A stretch of DNA of 64,000 nucleotides from Deltaproteobacteria bacterium (GCA_026388715.1 JAPLJF010000034.1:1-64000); one strand, 5' to 3'. Counted from the stretch's first letter, positions 29,894 through 41,107 are shown. Translations and numbers: made by a program. Notes: generated by a model from the sequence alone, not told the origin.

Positions 29894-31216
29894 TTACCAT
29901 TTAAAATACCGCTCGGTTTCCGCCTTGACCACCTGGGCCAGCAACAGCAAGCCGACGATATTGGGGATGGCCATCATCCCATTCATGAGATCGGAGAAGT
30001 TCCAGACGAATTCCAGTTTCATCATCGCCCCCACAATCACCACCGCGACGAAGACCACCCGATAGGGGGCAATGGCGCGGCGACCCGCCAGATACTCGAT
30101 GGCCTTTTCCCCATAGTAATTCCAGCCGATCAGGGTGGAGTAGGCGAAGAGCGCCGTGGCCACGGCGACAATCACCACCCCGGCATGGCCCAGGGTCTCG
30201 CCGAAACTGACACTGGTCAATTGCCCCGGCGCAACCCCTTCCAGCCAGGCATGACTGGTCAAGATCACCATAGCGGTCATGGTGCAGACCACCAGGGTGT
30301 CGATGAAGGTCTGGGTCATACTCACCAGCGCCTGTTTGACCGGGTCATGGGTCCGGGCGGCAGCAGCGGCAATAGGGGATGACCCCAGGCCCGACTCATT
30401 GGAAAAGACGCCGCGGGCAATACCGTAGCGCATGGAGGCAGCCACCACCGAGCCGGCAAAGCCGCCGGAAGCTGCGGCGGGGGTAAAGGCGTGATAGAAA
30501 ATCAGGGCCAGGGCATGGGGGATTTCGCTGGCGTTAAGCGCCAGTACCACAAGCGAAGCGCCGGTGTAGCCGACAATCATGAACGGCACCAGCAGGGAGG
30601 TAAATCGCCCGATGGATTTGATGCCGCCCAGAATCACCAGCCCGGTAAGCAGCATCAGCACTGTGCCGGTGAGCCAGGGTTCGATATTAAAGGTCGATTG
30701 AAAAATGGTGGCCACGGCATTGGCCTGGGTCATATTACCGATGCCGAAGGTGGCGAGGGCGGTGAACAGGGCGAAGAGCCACGCCAGCTTGGGCAGGCCA
30801 GCGCCCTTGGCCAGATAGTACATGGGGCCGCCGCGCATGCCGTGTTCACCCTTCTCCCGGTATTTTACGGCCAGCACCGCTTCCGCGTATTTGGTGGCCA
30901 TTCCAACCAGCCCGGTCATCCACATCCAGAACACCGCTCCTGGCCCGCCAAGGCTGATGGCGGTCGCCACGCCGACGATATTGCCGATCCCCACCGTGGC
31001 CGCGAGCGCTGTCATCAGCGCGGCGAAATGGCTGATGTCGCCGTCGCCGGCGTGCTCCTTGTGCCAGATCAGACGCAGGGCATGGGGAAGAGCGCGAAAC
31101 TGCATGCCGCGCAGGATCACGGTCAGGTACAGGCCGGTCCCCACCAACAGTACCAGCATGGGAGGGCCCCAGACCCACCCGGACAGGGTGGAAATCAACA
31201 ATTCGATGAAATTCAT
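29894..31216 (-). CDS. Alanine/glycine:cation symporter (AGCS) family protein
   Basis: 440 aa; GTGLYLTVILRGMQFRALPHAL, ATVGIGNIVGVATAI, FSNESGLGSSPIAAAAA. Confidence 0.95.
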   Translation of the reverse strand: MNFIELLISTLSGWVWGPPMLVLLVGTGLYLTVILRGMQFRALPHALRLIWHKEHAGDGDISHFAALMTALAATVGIGNIVGVATAISLGGPGAVFWMWMTGLVGMATKYAEAVLAVKYREKGEHGMRGGPMYYLAKGAGLPKLAWLFALFTALATFGIGNMTQANAVATIFQSTFNIEPWLTGTVLMLLTGLVILGGIKSIGRFTSLLVPFMIVGYTGASLVVLALNASEIPHALALIFYHAFTPAAASGGFAGSVVAASMRYGIARGVFSNESGLGSSPIAAAAARTHDPVKQALVSMTQTFIDTLVVCTMTAMVILTSHAWLEGVAPGQLTSVSFGETLGHAGVVIVAVATALFAYSTLIGWNYYGEKAIEYLAGRRAIAPYRVVFVAVVIVGAMMKLEFVWNFSDLMNGMMAIPNIVGLLLLAQVVKAETERYFKW

Positions 31217-31302
31217 AGGTGCAAGCCTTGCATGGTTTTTTGGGAGGAAAAGGGCCTGTATCTCATTTTACTCTCCCTTTTTGAGTTATTTTGGCAACGC
31301 TC

Positions 31303-32607
31303 TCAACTCTTCAGATACTGGACAATGGAAGTGGCGATAGTCTGAAATATCTGGATAAACTTTTCCTCGTCCCGCTCGAGCAAAGTAATACGAAAACCCT
31401 GGAGTTCCGTGGCAAAAGAAGTCAACGGCACCACACAAACCCCGGTGGCGCCCAGCAGATAATAGACAAAACGCTTGTCCACGGAGGTGCCGGGGGCCGC
31501 AACCAGCGATTCGACCAGCTTGCGAATCTCGTTATTGGCAATGGGCAGGATCTGCCGGTGATTGAGGATTCCTTCTTCAAAGCAGACACTCATGTAAAAG
31601 GCGCCGTTCGGACGGTTGACCAGCACCCCCTTGACATCCTTCAGGCTCTCATAGGCAATATTGGAGAACTTTTCATAGCGCCTGATCCGCTCTTGCAGAT
31701 ACCCCTGATAGGCGGGATGGGTCACCACCTTGGGATAGACCACCTGAGGCAGGGTCGTGGAACAGACCTCGACCATTTTGGCGTTGAGGATGGACTGGAT
31801 ATATTTGGCAAACATAGGATCCTTGTCGCCGTTATAGACCTCTATCCAGCCGCAGCGTGAACCGGGCCAGGGCATCTCCTTGGAAATACCGCGCATGGCA
31901 ATGGCCGGGACGTCCCCGATCACATCGGAAAGGGATGGTGTGGAGGTTCCATTATAGACGATATGGTGATAAACTTCGTCACAGATAATAAACAGATCAT
32001 AACGATGGGCAATCTCGACAATGGCCTCGAGGATCTCCCGGGGATAGACCGCACCCGTTGGATTATCAGGATTGATGATCAGGATGCCGGCCACTGCCGG
32101 ATTGTACTTGATACTCTTCTCCAGATCATCGAGATCAGGATACCATTGATGATTCGGATCAAGGATATAGGTCAGGGGTTTGTCCCCGGCATGGGCGGCC
32201 TCGGCGGAAGAATGCGAGGTATAACTGGGGGTCGGCACCAGCACCCGGGCCGTGCTTCGCAGAAAGCCGAAGATCTTGGCAATGGCATCGCCAAGGCCAT
32301 TAAAGAAGATGATATCCTCAGGATCAATCTGGGCCCCGCCCCGCTTGTTGGTCTCGGCGGCAATAAACTCACGGGTGGCCAGCACACCCTTGGTGGGGCA
32401 ATAGCCATAGGTCGCATTATCCATCACCGCCGAAGCCACGATTTCCTTCATCCACAGGGGAATCTGCTCCCCCTTGGCAATGGGATCACCAATATTTTCC
32501 CAGTTGGTGGTCAACCCCAGTTTCTGCAGCTTCATCCCGACATTGACGATATTCCTGATCTCGTATGTCAGTTCTCCGGCACCGATGTGAACGATATCTG
32601 TTCTCAT
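31303..32607 (-). CDS. PLP-dependent aminotransferase, class I/II
   Basis: 434 aa; INPDNPTGAVYP, CDEVYHHIVYNG, RGISKEMPWPGSRCGWIEVY. Confidence 0.92.
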   Translation of the reverse strand: MRTDIVHIGAGELTYEIRNIVNVGMKLQKLGLTTNWENIGDPIAKGEQIPLWMKEIVASAVMDNATYGYCPTKGVLATREFIAAETNKRGGAQIDPEDIIFFNGLGDAIAKIFGFLRSTARVLVPTPSYTSHSSAEAAHAGDKPLTYILDPNHQWYPDLDDLEKSIKYNPAVAGILIINPDNPTGAVYPREILEAIVEIAHRYDLFIICDEVYHHIVYNGTSTPSLSDVIGDVPAIAMRGISKEMPWPGSRCGWIEVYNGDKDPMFAKYIQSILNAKMVEVCSTTLPQVVYPKVVTHPAYQGYLQERIRRYEKFSNIAYESLKDVKGVLVNRPNGAFYMSVCFEEGILNHRQILPIANNEIRKLVESLVAAPGTSVDKRFVYYLLGATGVCVVPLTSFATELQGFRITLLERDEEKFIQIFQTIATSIVQYLKS

Positions 32608-32678
32608 TGAACAAACTCCTGAATAAAAATATTAAATATAAAAAAGGTGTAATTATGCAACGCAATTATCTTACTTTT

Positions 32679-32711
32679 ATCTGGTTTTTATCCGGTGCCT
32701 GGGAACCAGAT
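32679..32711. repeat. Degenerate half-copy of the TGGTTCCCATGCG palindrome
   Basis: ATCTGGTTTTTATCCGGTGCCTGGGAACCAGAT imperfect inverted repeat. Confidence 0.45.
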
Positions 32712-32822
32712 AAATTCATCACGGATTAAGAATTATGGCATGAGCGGATTTTCGCCCGCAGGGGCGATCAACTCCAGCCCTGCCCTGTGGATTCTATTTC
32801 ATTGCATCCAGGTGACCCATTA

Positions 32823-33131
32823 TCAGTTGGCTTTGTAGGTTATAGCCGGCAGAAACATGGGCCATGGGAAACTCACAAGTGGGCCACGGACAAAAACGTC
32901 CGTCATACCATTAGTATCACCGGAGACCAGGTTGCCGGCGTCAGAATAAAAAGCCACATACCGACCGTCCGCGGAAATCGAAGGATTATAGCTGTACCCA
33001 TTTCCCTGGACGCCGCTGGAATCGACACTGACCCTGGTGGTTGCCGGTTGAGCGGCAAAACCGATAGAAGATGACAACAACAGCGCCACTCCGACAACGT
33101 GCAACAGCAAACCAAATCGTTTGTAGTTCAT
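32823..33131 (-). pseudogene. Truncated PD40/TolB-type beta-propeller protein (signal peptide plus one blade)
   Basis: MNYKRFGLLLHVVGVALLLSSSIGFAAQ... then NPSISADGRYVAFYSDAGNLVSGDTNGMTDVFVRGP, ending shortly after. Confidence 0.55.
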
Positions 33132-33251
33132 GGCTCCTCCCATTTGTATGACTTGATATTCTGGACCCAAGTGACAAGGCTATTAAAAAAACTCAGTTCG
33201 TAACCCGTAGCCTGTTTTTCCTGAATCAGATCATAGTACAGTCAAGACAGG

Positions 33252-33276
33252 GGTTCCCATGCGGCGCATGGGAACC
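33252..33276. repeat. Perfect palindrome GGTTCCCATGCG-G-CGCATGGGAACC
   Basis: 12-bp arms, 1-nt centre; same core at 51044-51080. Confidence 0.95.
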
Positions 33277-33476
33277 AGATAATAACATTCCATCCAGACT
33301 TCAAAATTGTCGCCCTGTTAGCTTGTCGTGTCCTTTAGCCGCCTTCTTCCAATACATGGGACACCGCTTCTGATGGGCAACCGCGACAATTCGAATTTTA
33401 CCCAAGCAAATTGCATACATCAGGTTAGAGGAAAACCGCCACAAAGACTTCCGCAGACTCGCATCCCCAACAAATT

Positions 33477-34871
33477 TTATTCTGTTTCAAGAGAGCCCAT
33501 ACTACTTTTAAAACTTAAATCATATCTTTGCAATTTATTCTGCAGGGTCTTTCTGGTAATCCCCAGACGACGGGCCGCCTCACTCTTGTTGCCGCCAGTT
33601 TCTTCCAGGGTCTGGAGGATCAGAAGCCGCTCCGCCTCCTGCAATGAAGAGGGGGCTGCAATGGCCCCTGTCCCTCCCCCTTCCTGCCTCTGAATGGGCA
33701 GGGGCAGGCTTTTTTCGCTGAGTTGCTCCCCGCGCATGAGAATCACCCCGCGCTCAATGGCATTTTCAAGTTCCCGCACATTACCGGGCCAGCCATAATC
33801 CACCAGCAGCTCCATGCACCTGGGGGTCACCGTATCCACAGTGCGCCGGTTCTTCTCCGCAAACTTACGCACGAAATGGGCCACCAGTAAAGGGATATCC
33901 CCCCTTCGCTCTCGCAGAGGCGGCACAAACAGGGTCACCACATTCAAACGATAATAGAGATCCTCGCGGAATCTCCCCGCCTTCACCTCGGCCGCCAGAT
34001 CGCGATTGGTGGCGGCCAGGATCCGCACATCGACCTTGATGGTCTCCTCGCCGCCCACCCGTTGCAGTTCATGTTCCTGCAGGACCCGCAGCATCTTGAC
34101 CTGCATGGCCTGTGTGGTCTCCCCTATTTCATCGAGAAAGAGCGTGCCCCCGTTCGCCTGGACGAATTTTCCCTCCCGCCGCCGATCAGCCCCGGTAAAG
34201 GCCCCCTTTTCATGACCAAAGAGTTCGGACTCCAGCAGGGTCTCGGCCATGGCCGCACAGTTGACCTTGACAAAAGGGCCGTCATATCGGTCACTATTTG
34301 TATGCAATGCAGCTGCGACCAGTTCCTTGCCAGTCCCCGACTCACCGGTGATCAGGACTGTGGCCTCCGTGGCCGCCACATAGGAGATCATCTCCAGCAA
34401 CTCCTGCATGGGAGGGGAATTCCCAATAATGGAGCTCAAGGGATATGGCCGGTTCTCACTCACTTGTTCTTGTGGCCGTGTTTCCACAACCTGCTGGCGA
34501 TCGAGGGCCCGGGTCAGGGTCAGGCGCAGACGATCAAAATTAAGGGGCTTGGTGAGATAATCGTGGGCCCCGTGCCTCATCGCCTCAACGGCGTCATCCA
34601 CCGAAGAATACGCCGTCATGATCACCACCGGCAGGGCTGGTTTCAGGGCATGGATCAGGGCGAAAGCCTGCATCCCATCCATCCTGGCCATGCGGACATC
34701 CATGAGCACCGCATCATAGTCAGACTTGGATACGGCCTCAACTGCGGTGCGACCATCATCGGCCTCTACACATTGCCACCCCCATTCCTTGAACATGGAA
34801 CAGAGCATATAACGATGCACCTGCTCATCATCCACCACCAGAATGGTTATCTGCTTCCCTTTCGTGGTCAC
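33477..34871 (-). CDS. Sigma54-dependent NtrC-family response regulator (no adjacent kinase)
   Basis: 464 aa; receiver [42 protein letters not shown], Fis HTH. Confidence 0.94.
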   Translation of the reverse strand: MTTKGKQITILVVDDEQVHRYMLCSMFKEWGWQCVEADDGRTAVEAVSKSDYDAVLMDVRMARMDGMQAFALIHALKPALPVVIMTAYSSVDDAVEAMRHGAHDYLTKPLNFDRLRLTLTRALDRQQVVETRPQEQVSENRPYPLSSIIGNSPPMQELLEMISYVAATEATVLITGESGTGKELVAAALHTNSDRYDGPFVKVNCAAMAETLLESELFGHEKGAFTGADRRREGKFVQANGGTLFLDEIGETTQAMQVKMLRVLQEHELQRVGGEETIKVDVRILAATNRDLAAEVKAGRFREDLYYRLNVVTLFVPPLRERRGDIPLLVAHFVRKFAEKNRRTVDTVTPRCMELLVDYGWPGNVRELENAIERGVILMRGEQLSEKSLPLPIQRQEGGGTGAIAAPSSLQEAERLLILQTLEETGGNKSEAARRLGITRKTLQNKLQRYDLSFKSSMGSLETE

Positions 34872-34942
34872 GCCTGCTCCTTATTAGAAGACCGAAGACT
34901 GAAGGCTGAAGTTTTTTACCTTCAGCCTTCTACCTTCGGCCT

Positions 34943-35524
34943 TCAGCCTAATTTGTTCAACAGCCAGGCCATGTTCTGCCCCAGAATGCGCATGGTCTGC
35001 ATTCCTTCCTCATCCTTGGCCACCTCTTCTTTTTCACGCCCCATCCCGATGTTCCAGTAATTGGAACCAACCACAATCATCTGGCCAATGAGAAAAAAAT
35101 GGTTAATGGAATCAAAGACATGAATGGCGCCTGCCCGTCTGGCGGCCACCACGGCTGCCCCCAGCTTCCTTTTAAAGAGATCACCGTTGGCCCGGCTTAC
35201 CATGCCGCAACGATCCATCAGGGCCTTCATCTCCGGGGAGACATCGGCAAAATAGGTGGGTGAGCCAAGGAGAATGGCATCCGCCCCCTTCATCTTATCA
35301 AGGCAGTCATTGATGCAATCTTTCTGAACAGTGCTATACGCACAATAACCATCCTTTCTCTTGAAACACTCATAACAGGCAATACAGCCACGAACCTCCT
35401 GACCGGCAAGCTCGACCAGCTCGGTCTCAACACCTGCCGCCTCAAGCTCCGCCAGAACGGCCTTGAGCAGAAATGCGGTATTCCCATCTTTTCTGGCGCT
35501 GCCACTGAATGCCACAACCTTCAT
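34943..35524 (-). CDS. NAD(P)H-dependent FMN reductase / flavodoxin-family iron-sulfur flavoprotein
   Basis: 193 aa; FSGSARKDGNTAFLLKAVL, CIACYECFKRKDGYC, LGSPTYFADVSPEMKALMDR. Confidence 0.88.
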   Translation of the reverse strand: MKVVAFSGSARKDGNTAFLLKAVLAELEAAGVETELVELAGQEVRGCIACYECFKRKDGYCAYSTVQKDCINDCLDKMKGADAILLGSPTYFADVSPEMKALMDRCGMVSRANGDLFKRKLGAAVVAARRAGAIHVFDSINHFFLIGQMIVVGSNYWNIGMGREKEEVAKDEEGMQTMRILGQNMAWLLNKLG

Positions 35525-35545
35525 ACTCTTCCTCCTCCTGAATCC

Positions 35546-38500
35546 TTATTTCTCAATAGACCAGAGCAAATCAGCGCCGGTCTTATCAGCGCCGACCTCG
35601 GTCTCCACAGAAAAGCCCTTCCATAAATCATACCTGGCCTTAAATATTCCCGCCGAAGTAAACGGATCATACCCATAACTGATATACAGATCTTTAGACA
35701 ACTCCTTACCGACCATCAGCGATACATCTGAAGACTTTTCACCACTTTCCACATAAATATCATTCAGCGCAAACTGGTTTTCCAGACGGGAGAGGATATC
35801 TTCCACAAATGTCCCGCTCTGCACAAGGCCAAGACCTGTGGCCACTGCCCCTATTGTGTTGCTCACCTGATGGCTGGTGGTCCCAGAGTAAGACCGGCCA
35901 GCCAGCAGTTCCCTCAGGACTGCGTCCTCGGCCATGGGAGGATCAGAAAAAAGTTTCAGATCCATATCATTCACCGTTCCCGAGGCCAGCACCCCCACCG
36001 TCTTATCGTTGTTTTTTTTCTGGGCCAGCACATCAATACCCGGATTATCAAGGGGGCCGCTCAGGAAAAAAAAGCGTCCCCTATAAATATCCAGCGCCCG
36101 ATCCCTGACAATAAAGATACCATCGTGCATAGTAAGACTCCCTTTTCCGGTCAGGGGAAGACCAGGCGTGACACTCACCGTCACACTTCCCAGAAGCTGC
36201 CCCTTCAAGCCAAAGGCATTAACACGGACATCCGGCCCAAGCTCCACGATTACCGATCCCTGCAGCGGCAGATCCTTTTTTTCGCCCGCTTCTCCACTGT
36301 CAACGACAACAATATCATGGGAAGCGGTCACCGAGCCCTCAACCTCTTTGATGGTTACAGAGGCGCGGGGCACCAGCACCTTGCCGCTTACCTGCATCAT
36401 CCCTGCACGCCATGCAAAATGGAGATCAGGATCAATGAATATTGCATAGTCAGGAAGATGGGCCACCTCAAACTCCTTGCCGGTGGCCGTGGCATCAGCC
36501 AGCCACCCCTTCTGCATATCACGGGTGAGATCACCGGCAATCCGGATTTTACCCGGGCCGGAAACAGCGTCAAGGACCAGATGCATCCCCTCTTCTTCTC
36601 CCTTTGCCATAACGGAGAGGAGTAAATTTTCAAGGGTTATGCCGGTTGCCGGGATAAATACGTTCCCTTGTATCTGCCGCAGCTCTCCGATGAGATGAGG
36701 ATTCCCCACCCGGCCTTGCACCGCAAAGGTTCCCTTCATCGAGCCTGTCGGCTTCACGGTATAATTTGACAAAACCGCGACCGGGGCCAGATCCTTGACA
36801 TCCAGACCGATCTCCCCCTGAATCGGCAACCCTGCCCAAGAAGCAGAGAGGTCACCAAACCCGCCGATACTGATCATGGCGTCAAGGGCGCTCCCATCCT
36901 GAAACCGGCTTTTTGCCATGCTGACCAGTTTATCGCCAACCAGTTTCAGATCAAGCAGATTGTCTGTCCACCGTAAGATTTGTTCCTCGCCATCTTCATT
37001 CTGGATAGCAAGTTGCACCTCGGGCACTGAAAAACGCCCCTCCATTGTTACCAGTCGCGCCCCAACTCCTGCTGTCCGTACCAAGGCGGCCAGCTTTCCT
37101 TCCACGGAATAGGGCAACAAATGCCACTGATACAGCAGATTGCAGGCAAAGGAATCAAGATTGGCATCCAACCACCACTGGCCGTCACCGCTCCCGTTGT
37201 CACGGGATGGATGCCAGCCTCCCTGCAGGCAAAGCTTGGCCTCTCCTTGCTGAAGACAGACAGAGGTCGGATCAACTCCTTTTCCATCAATCCGCATCGG
37301 CGCGGGACTCTGCAACTGCCACTTACCGTAAGGATCAAGCCGCAAAAGAAGATCGCGGATCTCGCCCTGCCACGTCTGTGCCGTCAGCCCGCCTGCCAGC
37401 ACCAGATCCATATCGCCCGCAGGACCTGTCAACTTTGCCTGCACCTGATGCCGGGCCATGGTTCCACCCAGATCCACAATCAAAGAGCCAAATTCTGTAT
37501 TCCCTGCCCGCAGTCCTTTCCCTGCAAGGTTCACATTCACCGCACCCTGCGGGCCGAATATCCCCTGCCCTGATCCGGTTAAGGCCTGCAACGCGGTATC
37601 TCCATAGAAGAGTTTGCCGGCATCAAGCTCGAAGGAAAACTCCGGCGCCTCCCGGCTGCCCTGAACAGAACCCTTGAGATGCGCCGTACCTCCTGCCTCC
37701 GGCAACAGATTTCCAAGATTTGCCGAATCAAGTTGAACGCGCAGATCCAGGGTGCTGGTCGCTCCGGCGCCGTCTTTGACGCCCGCGCCCACCGTTCCGG
37801 TCACGGCCAGCTCTGACTCGCCGCTGCGCAGCACAAATTCTTTCACCTGAGCCCCATCCTCATCGACGCTCACCGAACCGCTGCCGGAAAGGGGATACCC
37901 GAGCAGATCACCATCGAGTGCCGCAAGCTGCATCTCACCCTGCAACGCCTCATCCTGCAACCGACCGCTGATGTTGATCCTCGTATTGATATGCCCCTGC
38001 CAATCGGGGAAATACGCCCCGGGATTCATATCCTTTCCCGTAAGCTCTATCTGCCAGTGTAAACCATCCCTCCAGCCAACCGCTGCCCGCGCCGTCACCG
38101 CTCCCGCCGGTCGCTCTTTATCCGTCCCTGGAGCTGGCAACACTGTGCTCTCTCCACCCTGCGTTCCCGGCTCCTGCGGCTTGAGGACGTCCTTGTCCGT
38201 CACTGTGCCGGCCGGTAGCTGCGCGACCAACGACACCCACAGCCCATTAGAATCACCTGTAAATTCGGCATGGACCTGCGTCTGAGGCTGGGAAGCGAGG
38301 GGGAGCCGGGACTCCGACTGATTCCAGGCGCCTTGCAGTTGCGCCGTCCCCTGATAGCCGGCCCTTGTGCCCGAGGCCCTGATGTCACCAGACTCCAGTA
38401 CCAGATCCGGCCAGCTCGGGTGCACCTCGGCCAGTTTAACCTGAGACAGGATCGTATCCGCCTGCCAGCGTAACGCCCCGAAAGGATCGGAACAGGCAAG

Positions 38501-39220
38501 ATTCACCCTGGTCTTCACCGGGGTCTGGAGATCAACCTGGGCCACCAGATCGTTCAGGGTGCCGCGAATCACAAAATCTGCCGCGACAGGAGCAGCGAGA
38601 AGGCCGGCACCCTTCTTTTCCATGCGCCACCCGCCCCGCAGGTCAAGGGGCCACTTGCCGCCAAGACCGATAATCCCCTGCATATGCGCGGAGCCCCCAG
38701 GAATTCGGACCTCAGCCCTTTTCAGGATAACATGATTTCTCCGGGTCGCCAGCTCAAGACTGATCTGTTCAATACGCGGCAGTTCCATGCCGGCCATTCC
38801 ATGAATTGACACATCATTCAGCTCAAACGTAGCGAGGGCAACCTCCACGGGCAGCAGGATCTCGGGCAGGGGAAAGGAAGAATATCCCTGGCCCTCCTCC
38901 TTTATCAGCACATCAATCCCTTCTCCATGCACCGTCACAATCCGCACCGTCCCACGAAAAAGGGCCAGGGGCTGCCACTGGGCCACAATCTTTTTACAGC
39001 TCAGATCGGCCGCCGGTGTCTGCAGCCGCAAACCATCCAACTGCCATTTGCCAAGCAGCCGCCCCTGCACATTCTCAACGGCGAGCACCCCGCCGGATAG
39101 ATCCACGGCCATCCCGACCAGTTGCCTGAATCCGGTTTCTGTTAAACCAAGGAAGGCCAAACCCGCCAGGACGATCAACAGGGGCAGCAAGAGCAAACTG
39201 ACAACCCGCCATCGTTTCAC
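35546..39220 (-). CDS. tamB: Translocation/assembly module TamB-like protein
   Basis: 1224 aa; N-terminal TM, AsmA-like repeats, C-terminal TamB domain ending GYDPFTSAGIFKARYDLWKGFSVETEVG; overlaps tamA by 4 nt. Confidence 0.9.
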   Translation of the reverse strand: MKRWRVVSLLLLPLLIVLAGLAFLGLTETGFRQLVGMAVDLSGGVLAVENVQGRLLGKWQLDGLRLQTPAADLSCKKIVAQWQPLALFRGTVRIVTVHGEGIDVLIKEEGQGYSSFPLPEILLPVEVALATFELNDVSIHGMAGMELPRIEQISLELATRRNHVILKRAEVRIPGGSAHMQGIIGLGGKWPLDLRGGWRMEKKGAGLLAAPVAADFVIRGTLNDLVAQVDLQTPVKTRVNLACSDPFGALRWQADTILSQVKLAEVHPSWPDLVLESGDIRASGTRAGYQGTAQLQGAWNQSESRLPLASQPQTQVHAEFTGDSNGLWVSLVAQLPAGTVTDKDVLKPQEPGTQGGESTVLPAPGTDKERPAGAVTARAAVGWRDGLHWQIELTGKDMNPGAYFPDWQGHINTRINISGRLQDEALQGEMQLAALDGDLLGYPLSGSGSVSVDEDGAQVKEFVLRSGESELAVTGTVGAGVKDGAGATSTLDLRVQLDSANLGNLLPEAGGTAHLKGSVQGSREAPEFSFELDAGKLFYGDTALQALTGSGQGIFGPQGAVNVNLAGKGLRAGNTEFGSLIVDLGGTMARHQVQAKLTGPAGDMDLVLAGGLTAQTWQGEIRDLLLRLDPYGKWQLQSPAPMRIDGKGVDPTSVCLQQGEAKLCLQGGWHPSRDNGSGDGQWWLDANLDSFACNLLYQWHLLPYSVEGKLAALVRTAGVGARLVTMEGRFSVPEVQLAIQNEDGEEQILRWTDNLLDLKLVGDKLVSMAKSRFQDGSALDAMISIGGFGDLSASWAGLPIQGEIGLDVKDLAPVAVLSNYTVKPTGSMKGTFAVQGRVGNPHLIGELRQIQGNVFIPATGITLENLLLSVMAKGEEEGMHLVLDAVSGPGKIRIAGDLTRDMQKGWLADATATGKEFEVAHLPDYAIFIDPDLHFAWRAGMMQVSGKVLVPRASVTIKEVEGSVTASHDIVVVDSGEAGEKKDLPLQGSVIVELGPDVRVNAFGLKGQLLGSVTVSVTPGLPLTGKGSLTMHDGIFIVRDRALDIYRGRFFFLSGPLDNPGIDVLAQKKNNDKTVGVLASGTVNDMDLKLFSDPPMAEDAVLRELLAGRSYSGTTSHQVSNTIGAVATGLGLVQSGTFVEDILSRLENQFALNDIYVESGEKSSDVSLMVGKELSKDLYISYGYDPFTSAGIFKARYDLWKGFSVETEVGADKTGADLLWSIEK

Positions 39221-41001
39221 AGGTCTGCCCCAATATTGAGATGAAGACGGAAGGCGTTTTCTTCTTCCAGCAAGGGCATGGCTATATCCAGTCGTATCTG
39301 ACCAAATGGCAGGGCAATCCGCCCCCCAATCCCCACACTTTTTTTCAGATTGACATCCATACTATTCATGGCCTGCCCGGTATCATAAAAAGCGGCCACG
39401 CTCCACATGTCATTTATCTTCCGCTCCACTTCCATACTGCCCACCATCAGATATCGACCGCCAATTACTGTTCCAGAGGCATCAGTGGGGCCAATGCTTT
39501 TATACGCGTACCCACGGACACTCTGGTCGCCACCGGCATAAAATCGCAGGGACGGAGGAAGTTCATCGATAGAGTCCACAGCGGTGCCACCAAGGGTAAA
39601 ACGACCAATAAGCCGCCACTTGTCAAAAAGTGACGTGATCCCCTTCACTCCGGCCTGGGCCTGCACAAAAGTAGCATCCGAGATAATATTCTTGTCAGCG
39701 CCTTTCACATCCACGGAAAAACGCCACCCATCCTGGGTTTTGATCCTGTTATCCGCAAAAACCACACTCCAGCTCCCCCCCGGCAACAGAAGCAGACTTG
39801 AGCCGCTGGTCACGCCCACGTCATATTGTTCATCGCGGACTTCAAGGGTGGCCCCATACTGATAAATCGGCCCGGAATGACTGACAGCCGCAGCCGCAGA
39901 GAGTAAATTTGTTTTGGTGTTATTCCATTCTTCACTGGCCCAGTTTCCGGCATATTTCAAGGCATCATAGCGGGGATCAGCCACGGGAATTTCATAGGAG
40001 GCGCCAACCCTGTTGATCTTTTCAGAAAGGAGCAGAGAACTGCTCACCCGATGGCCACTGTCATTGAAAAGGCGGTTTCTCCACTCCGTCTTGCCCCGGA
40101 ACCCGGTATCAGTGCCATAACCCAGACCAAAGCTGTAACGATTAGGCAGGGCAGGAGCAAGGGTCAAGGCTACGGGCACCCGCAGCTCGCTGATCTTGTC
40201 AAACTCAGGTTCCACCGTCACCCCGCTGAAAAAACCCGTCTCGTAGAGAATTGACTGCAACTGACTGATTTCACGAAGAGAATAAGGATCACCTTCCTTA
40301 TAGGGAAGATAGCGTGACAAAAGATCCTGATTGATAATCTTCTGGGCGGAATAGGTCTTACCGAAAAGAAAGCGATGGCCGGTATTCAGGAGCAGATCGA
40401 TATCGGCCTGATGGTTTCCCCGATGCACCCTGACTTCATTTTTTTCAAATCCGGCCTCGACAAAACCATTTTGTATGGCTAACCGCAGGATCTTTTTCTT
40501 GCCGTCTTCGTATTGCTGATGGTTGAGAACCGCACCATCCTGCAGGGGAAACTGCTTCTCAAGATCAGAGAACAGGGACAATCCACTGCCAGGCCCCGTG
40601 ATCTTTACGGAAACGGAGCGCACCAGCACCGGTTTGCCGGAGGTGATAATGTAAGTGGCATGCCAGATGCCCTCAGTTTCGACAAGCGCGCCTTCTACTG
40701 TCGACGAGTAATAACCCAGAGGCTCCAATGCTGATTTGATGTCCTTCTCCGCCGCTCGATGCAGACGGCGCATCTCACCGACACTGAGCATCGGGTCTTT
40801 CTGCTGCTGATAGATCCTGAGCCGGGCCAGCACAGCCGCGAATGTCTCCTTATCCATGGCGGTCCCGTCAGTCGCTCCTGCGGTATCAGGGCGTCCCTGG
40901 TCGCCATCGCTGACCGTGACATCCAGGACCACTGCCCCGAGCACTGCGTCTGGCATCAAAAGAAACATTATCAGAAAGAGAAGAGACAGAAGACGCATCA
41001 A
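39217..41001 (-). CDS. tamA: TamA-like outer membrane protein (BamA/Omp85 family)
   Basis: 594 aa; signal peptide, POTRA-like region, C-terminal barrel with GGDQSVRGYAYKSIGP. Confidence 0.9.
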   Translation of the reverse strand: MMRLLSLLFLIMFLLMPDAVLGAVVLDVTVSDGDQGRPDTAGATDGTAMDKETFAAVLARLRIYQQQKDPMLSVGEMRRLHRAAEKDIKSALEPLGYYSSTVEGALVETEGIWHATYIITSGKPVLVRSVSVKITGPGSGLSLFSDLEKQFPLQDGAVLNHQQYEDGKKKILRLAIQNGFVEAGFEKNEVRVHRGNHQADIDLLLNTGHRFLFGKTYSAQKIINQDLLSRYLPYKEGDPYSLREISQLQSILYETGFFSGVTVEPEFDKISELRVPVALTLAPALPNRYSFGLGYGTDTGFRGKTEWRNRLFNDSGHRVSSSLLLSEKINRVGASYEIPVADPRYDALKYAGNWASEEWNNTKTNLLSAAAAVSHSGPIYQYGATLEVRDEQYDVGVTSGSSLLLLPGGSWSVVFADNRIKTQDGWRFSVDVKGADKNIISDATFVQAQAGVKGITSLFDKWRLIGRFTLGGTAVDSIDELPPSLRFYAGGDQSVRGYAYKSIGPTDASGTVIGGRYLMVGSMEVERKINDMWSVAAFYDTGQAMNSMDVNLKKSVGIGGRIALPFGQIRLDIAMPLLEEENAFRLHLNIGADL

Positions 41002-41107
41002 AGAATGGTTGGGCTCTTGATTTAAGGATGAAGTTTCACCCCGGAAGGGCTATAAAGGCAATCAATCTCCAAAATACCATTTCATCAACCGATACGTCAT
41101 TGAAAAA

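Noticed and set aside
30491-31345. 284-aa plus-strand ORF antisense to the AGCS symporter
   Set aside because: Gln/Gly/His-rich shadow translation opposite a clear transporter.
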